DNA from: DATFWC01 sp045801465
GTDB lineage: Bacteria; Pseudomonadota; Alphaproteobacteria; Rhizobiales; Xanthobacteraceae
Reading direction: 5' to 3'
DNA length: 45,068 bases
Assembly (NCBI GenBank): GCA_045801465.1
Contig: JBJMSU010000131.1
Span: 1 to 45,068 of the forward strand
Part shown: one piece after another, positions 39,957 through 45,068 of the stretch
Numbering within the stretch: the first letter of the stretch is position 1
Layout of the letters: each line of letters opens with the position of its first letter
Notes under the pieces: generated by a model
Told to the model about the DNA's origin: nothing
Databases searched by the model: none
Seen by the model: only the letters and a program-made list of their open reading frames with translations
Program-made: the position numbers and the translations under genes

Positions 39957-41135
39957 ATGGTCGACGCTCAAGTCATCGCGCGGGACTGCTCGGACCGTGT
40001 GCGCGAGGCGGAACATCCGCGTTCGCTGCTCGTCCGCTTCGGCCCTGACCGGCCGCTGGCGCTGAATGCCGGCGTCGACCTGTCGCCGTTCCAGATCGCC
40101 TATCAGACCTACGGCACGCTCAACGCGCAGCGCTCCAATGCGGTCCTGATCTGTCATGCGCTCACGGGCGATCAGCACGTCGCCAACGCTCACCCGGTCA
40201 CCGGCAAGCCAGGATGGTGGGAAACCATGGTGGGACCGGGCAGGCCGATCGACATCGAGCGCTATTTCGTCATCTGCCCGAACGTGATCGGCGCCTGCAT
40301 GGGCACCACCGGCCCGTCATCGATCAATCCCAAGACCGGCCGGCCCTGGGGGCTCGACTTTCCGGTCATCACCGTTCGCGACATGGTGCGTGCTCAGGCC
40401 ATGCTGCTCGACCATCTCGGCATCGAGTCGCTGTTCTCCATCGCGGGCGGCTCGTTGGGCGGCATGCAGGTGCTGCAATGGGCGGCGAGCTACCCAAACC
40501 GCGTGTTTTCGGCGCTCCCGATCGCCACCGCGACGCGCCATTCGGCGCAGAACATTGCCTTTCATGAGGTCGGCCGGCAGGCCGTGATGGCGGATCCGGA
40601 GTGGCGCCACGGCCGCTACCTGGTGGAGGGGACCAATCCCCACCGCGGACTTGCCGTCGCCCGGATGGGCGCGCACATCACCTATCTGTCCGACGCGGCG
40701 CTGCATCGAAAGTTCGGCCGCAAATTCCAGGATCGCAGCAACCCCACGTTTTCCTTCGATGCCGACTTCGAGGTCGAGTCCTACTTGCGCCATCAGGGCA
40801 GCACGTTCGTCGAACGGTTCGACGCCAATTCGTACCTCTATCTCACGCGTGCCATGGACTACTTCGATCTTGCCGCCGACTACGGGGGCGTGGTGGCCAA
40901 TGCCTTCAAGGGCACGCCGACACGGTTCTGCGTGGTCTCGTTCACCAGCGATTGGCTGTTCCCGACCGCGGAATCGCGCGCCATCGTGCACGCGCTCAAC
41001 GCCGGCAGTGCGCGGGTGTCTTTCGCCGAGATCACGACTGATAAGGGCCACGACGCTTTCTTGCTCGACGAGCCGGAGCTGTTCGCGATCGTGCGCGGCT
41101 TCCTCGATGCGGCCGGCAAGGCCAGAGGGTTGTAA
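39957..41135 (+). CDS. metX: homoserine O-acetyltransferase (MetX)
   Basis: MetX, 392 aa, acylates homoserine with acetyl-CoA (some members use succinyl-CoA, which cannot be told by eye) at the start of methionine synthesis. Alpha/beta hydrolase fold: nucleophile Ser166 in IAGGSLGGMQVLQ, Asp332 in SFTSDWLFP and His365 in DKGHDAFLL form the catalytic triad. Also PNVIGACMGTTGPSSINP and a LQWAASYPNRV helix. The start codon ATG at 39957 lacks a strong upstream ribosome-binding site. metW follows after 37 bp or less, the standard metXW pair. It diverges from the chorismate mutase gene with a 180-bp gap. Confidence 0.95.
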   Translation: MVDAQVIARDCSDRVREAEHPRSLLVRFGPDRPLALNAGVDLSPFQIAYQTYGTLNAQRSNAVLICHALTGDQHVANAHPVTGKPGWWETMVGPGRPIDIERYFVICPNVIGACMGTTGPSSINPKTGRPWGLDFPVITVRDMVRAQAMLLDHLGIESLFSIAGGSLGGMQVLQWAASYPNRVFSALPIATATRHSAQNIAFHEVGRQAVMADPEWRHGRYLVEGTNPHRGLAVARMGAHITYLSDAALHRKFGRKFQDRSNPTFSFDADFEVESYLRHQGSTFVERFDANSYLYLTRAMDYFDLAADYGGVVANAFKGTPTRFCVVSFTSDWLFPTAESRAIVHALNAGSARVSFAEITTDKGHDAFLLDEPELFAIVRGFLDAAGKARGL

Positions 41136-41172
41136 CGCCGCCATGCTGCTCCGCCGCAACCAGGATTTGACC

Positions 41173-41805
41173 ATGGCGGAAGCCGCGCGCGGGCCCGGCG
41201 GCGCGCGCGTCGACCTCGTTCTTGTCGCCGCCATGGTCGAGCGGGGCTCGCGGGTGCTCGACGTTGGCTGCGGCGACGGCGAGCTGTTGCGCCTGCTCAG
41301 CGAGACACGCGATGCCGATGGGCGCGGCATCGAGCTCTCGCGCGAGGGTGTGAACGAGTGCGTAGCCAAGGGGCTCGCGGTGGTTCAAGGGGACGCCGAT
41401 ACCGATCTCGCCGATTATCCCAATGACGCCTTCGATTACGTGATCCTGTCGCAGACGCTGCAGGCGACCCGGCAGCCGCGCGCCGTGCTCGAGCACATGC
41501 TGCGCATCGGCCGCCATGCCATCGTGTCGTTCCCCAACTTCGGCCACTGGCGCATCCGCCTGCAAATCCTGTTCGGCGGCCACATGCCGCGAACCGACAA
41601 TCTTCCCTATGCCTGGTACGAATCGCCCAACATCCACTTCTGCACCATCAAGGATTTCCGCCAGCTCTGTAACGTGGCGGGGGCCAAGATGGAGAAGGCC
41701 GTTGCCCTCAATCCCTGGGGCAAGCCGTTGCGGCTGACCGCCCCGTGGTGGATCTGGAACATGTTCGGCGAGCAGGCGGTGTTCCTGCTCAGCCGCAAGC
41801 ACTGA
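41173..41805 (+). CDS. metW: MetW-like methyltransferase-fold protein
   Basis: A 210-aa MetW protein, which in metXW pairs supports homoserine acylation, possibly by stabilising MetX. S-adenosylmethionine-type motif VLDVGCGDGELLRLLSETRD is near residue 30. Further conserved blocks: AFDYVILSQTLQATRQPRAVLEHMLRIGRHAIVSFPNFGHWR (in pieces), GHMPRTDNLPYAWYESPNIHFCT and LNPWGKPLRLTAPWWIWNMFGEQAVFLLSR. Start at 41173 has AGGA seven bases upstream; ATG 41143 would add ten residues and starts 7 bp after metX. Partner of metX on one message. Confidence 0.93.
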   Translation: MAEAARGPGGARVDLVLVAAMVERGSRVLDVGCGDGELLRLLSETRDADGRGIELSREGVNECVAKGLAVVQGDADTDLADYPNDAFDYVILSQTLQATRQPRAVLEHMLRIGRHAIVSFPNFGHWRIRLQILFGGHMPRTDNLPYAWYESPNIHFCTIKDFRQLCNVAGAKMEKAVALNPWGKPLRLTAPWWIWNMFGEQAVFLLSRKH

Positions 41806-41820
41806 GAACGTCAAGCCTCC

Positions 41821-41867
41821 GCGCTGACCTGTTGTGTTTCGTTTTCCTCAAACGAGGATGTCAGCGC
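41821..41867. terminator. convergent stem-loop between metW and the MOSC gene
   Basis: GCGCTGAC (41821-41828) pairs with GTCAGCGC (41860-41867); an internal CGTTTTCCTC...AACGAGG adds pairing. The right arm lies inside the end of the MOSC gene (stop at 41848). No long U-tract follows on either strand, so termination would be weak or Rho-assisted. Confidence 0.35.
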
Positions 41868-42633
41868 GCACGCGATCGCCGACGGCAATCTCGCCACCCG
41901 TCACCACCGCCGCATACACGCCGCATTGCGTGTGACCGAAGGTGCGCGCCAGCGCTTGTGGGATGACGAGGTCGCGGATGCCGGTATCGGGATCGACGTT
42001 GATCGCTGCGCAGCGCTCGATGCGCTTGACGATTCGCAGCCGCGCCGCCGTGCCGACCGCGATCTCCTGACCGACCAGCGCGAATTCATGCCAGGCCGGC
42101 CATCCGGTGACGTAGAGGTTGCCGCGAAAGCGCAGGGGATGCACCGCCGATCCGAGGATGTCCTCGAGCGCGGCCACGGTGGCGAGATTGATGATCGAGA
42201 CGACCTTTTTGGCGACGTCGGAGAAGCTGTGGCCGTCCGCCTCCAGCACCTTCGGCGCCCCGCGCAGCTCGTCGGCACAGAAGTCGGCGAAGAAGCGCCC
42301 GATCTCGGCGCGGCCTTCAGACGTCGCGAGATCGCCCCGCGCGACCTCCCGACCGGCCAGGCCGACCGAGAGCACCTGGGTCGCCTCGTCATAGCGCGTC
42401 TCGAGCCGCGCCAGCCGCTCGTTGCGCATCAGCATGAGGAAGCGGGTCTTGGGAAGATAGGCCGGCGCCGCCGGGTCGAAGCCCGAGGGGCCGTTTTCAA
42501 TCGCATAGCGGCGGTCGGCCGGGATGGTCTGGCCGGGAGCGAGCCGCGTGCGCGGCAGCGCCTCGGCCGACAAGCCCTTCACCGGATAGCGGTAGATCGC
42601 GAAGAGATCGGCGGTGCTAGCGCCCTCGCTCAT
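41848..42633 (-). CDS. MOSC domain protein
   Basis: A 261-aa protein with an N-terminal MOSC_N beta-barrel (AIYRYPVKGLSAEALPRT) and a C-terminal MOSC domain. The latter holds RFRGNLYVTGWPAWHEF, a KRIERCAAINVDPDTGIRDL block with the conserved Cys and a VTGGEIAVGDRV ending. Relatives include the mARC/YiiM proteins that reduce N-hydroxylated substrates using molybdenum cofactor; this short form lacks a fused ferredoxin or other domain. It may bind sulfurated molybdenum cofactor via the Cys. No molybdenum genes are nearby. Start ATG at 42633. Confidence 0.87.
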   Translation of the reverse strand: MSEGASTADLFAIYRYPVKGLSAEALPRTRLAPGQTIPADRRYAIENGPSGFDPAAPAYLPKTRFLMLMRNERLARLETRYDEATQVLSVGLAGREVARGDLATSEGRAEIGRFFADFCADELRGAPKVLEADGHSFSDVAKKVVSIINLATVAALEDILGSAVHPLRFRGNLYVTGWPAWHEFALVGQEIAVGTAARLRIVKRIERCAAINVDPDTGIRDLVIPQALARTFGHTQCGVYAAVVTGGEIAVGDRVRADILV

Positions 42634-42699
42634 CGCAGCTCCTCGTTAACTCTCGGTCGACCAGCTTCCGCGTGATTGAGGAAAATCGGTCGCGAGCCT

Positions 42700-42728
42700 C
42701 TTTTCGACATTCGTGCCGCCCCCCATAT
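42700..42728 (+). promoter_or_regulatory. clpB: candidate sigma-32 (RpoH) promoter of clpB
   Basis: CTTTTC (42700-42705) and, after about 15 bp, CCCCATAT (42721-42728), a perfect match to the CCCCATnT -10 consensus of RpoH promoters. The -35 matches only CTT of CTTGAAA. Location 75 bp before clpB, a classic heat-shock gene, makes it plausible. Confidence 0.4.
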
Positions 42729-42802
42729 TTTCAGCGCCCCCATTAAGGATGCTCCGATCGTGCCGCAAAGGGCGTTTGGGGTAGGCTGTAGGGAGTTTTG
42801 CA

Positions 42803-45068
<2,266 letters not shown>

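Overview
The window reads as a GC-rich chromosomal segment of an alphaproteobacterium, most likely Hyphomicrobiales (Rhizobiales), near Bradyrhizobium, Rhodopseudomonas or Xanthobacteraceae-type genera. This rests on family content: crotonyl-CoA carboxylase/reductase and methylsuccinyl-CoA dehydrogenase of the ethylmalonyl-CoA pathway, a TIGR02302/DUF4175 low-complexity protein next to lysA, a DUF2125 protein, a CpdR-type receiver, a HIG1-type twin-helix small protein, Bug-family solute receptors, and REP-like palindromes typical of these genomes. No rRNA, tRNA, CRISPR array, transposase or phage gene was recognised.

Layout, left to right. (1) 0-3.2 kb: a periplasmic Bug receptor followed by two tandem cytoplasmic paralogues of the 4,5-dihydroxyphthalate decarboxylase-like family. 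(2) 3.3-5.8 kb: two tandem GT87-like polytopic membrane glycosyltransferases. (3) 5.9-9.6 kb: ccr, a zinc-ribbon/DUF3426 membrane protein, a pair of palindromic repeats, cpdR and a one-helix hypothetical protein. (4) 9.6-13.6 kb: a GT4 glycosyltransferase with an 18-residue-repeat helical tail, a succinate-semialdehyde-type aldehyde dehydrogenase and a ParDE-like toxin-antitoxin pair. (5) 13.65-21.2 kb: a leftward amino-acid block argH - lptM - Bug receptor - lysA - TIGR02302 protein, with a TlpA-like thioredoxin diverging from argH. (6) 21.2-22.9 kb: a YjfB-like small protein, a short hypothetical protein and an orphan LysM-like protein. (7) 23-27.1 kb: a leftward run pduO - rhomboid - etfB - etfA - hbd. 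(8) 27.2-32 kb: small secreted and HIG1 proteins, a trans-sulfuration-type PLP enzyme plus a nucleoside-diphosphate-sugar epimerase-like protein, a host-attachment-family protein and mcd. (9) 32.2-36.6 kb: a chemoreceptor, chaC bracketed by two copies of a double-hairpin repeat, a DUF2125 protein and a small membrane protein. (10) 36.7-45 kb: leftward chorismate mutase fusion - hisC - tyrA, rightward metX-metW, a MOSC protein and clpB, which runs off the window end.

The strongest functional thread is C4/C5 acyl-CoA metabolism. Ccr, Hbd, EtfAB, the cobalamin adenosyltransferase (supplying B12 coenzyme to ethylmalonyl- and methylmalonyl-CoA mutases) and Mcd can all serve acetyl-CoA assimilation by the ethylmalonyl-CoA pathway, with EtfAB accepting electrons from Mcd. 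A TTGC-N3-GCAA palindrome upstream of ccr, with a one-mismatch relative upstream of mcd, is a candidate shared operator. The second thread is amino-acid synthesis (lysine, arginine, phenylalanine/tyrosine, methionine). The least ordinary features are the double-hairpin repeat family touching gene ends, the 18-residue helical repeat in the glycosyltransferase, the diverged dehydratase-like tail on chorismate mutase, the Bug gene inside the lptM-lysA operon, and the LysM-like orphan.
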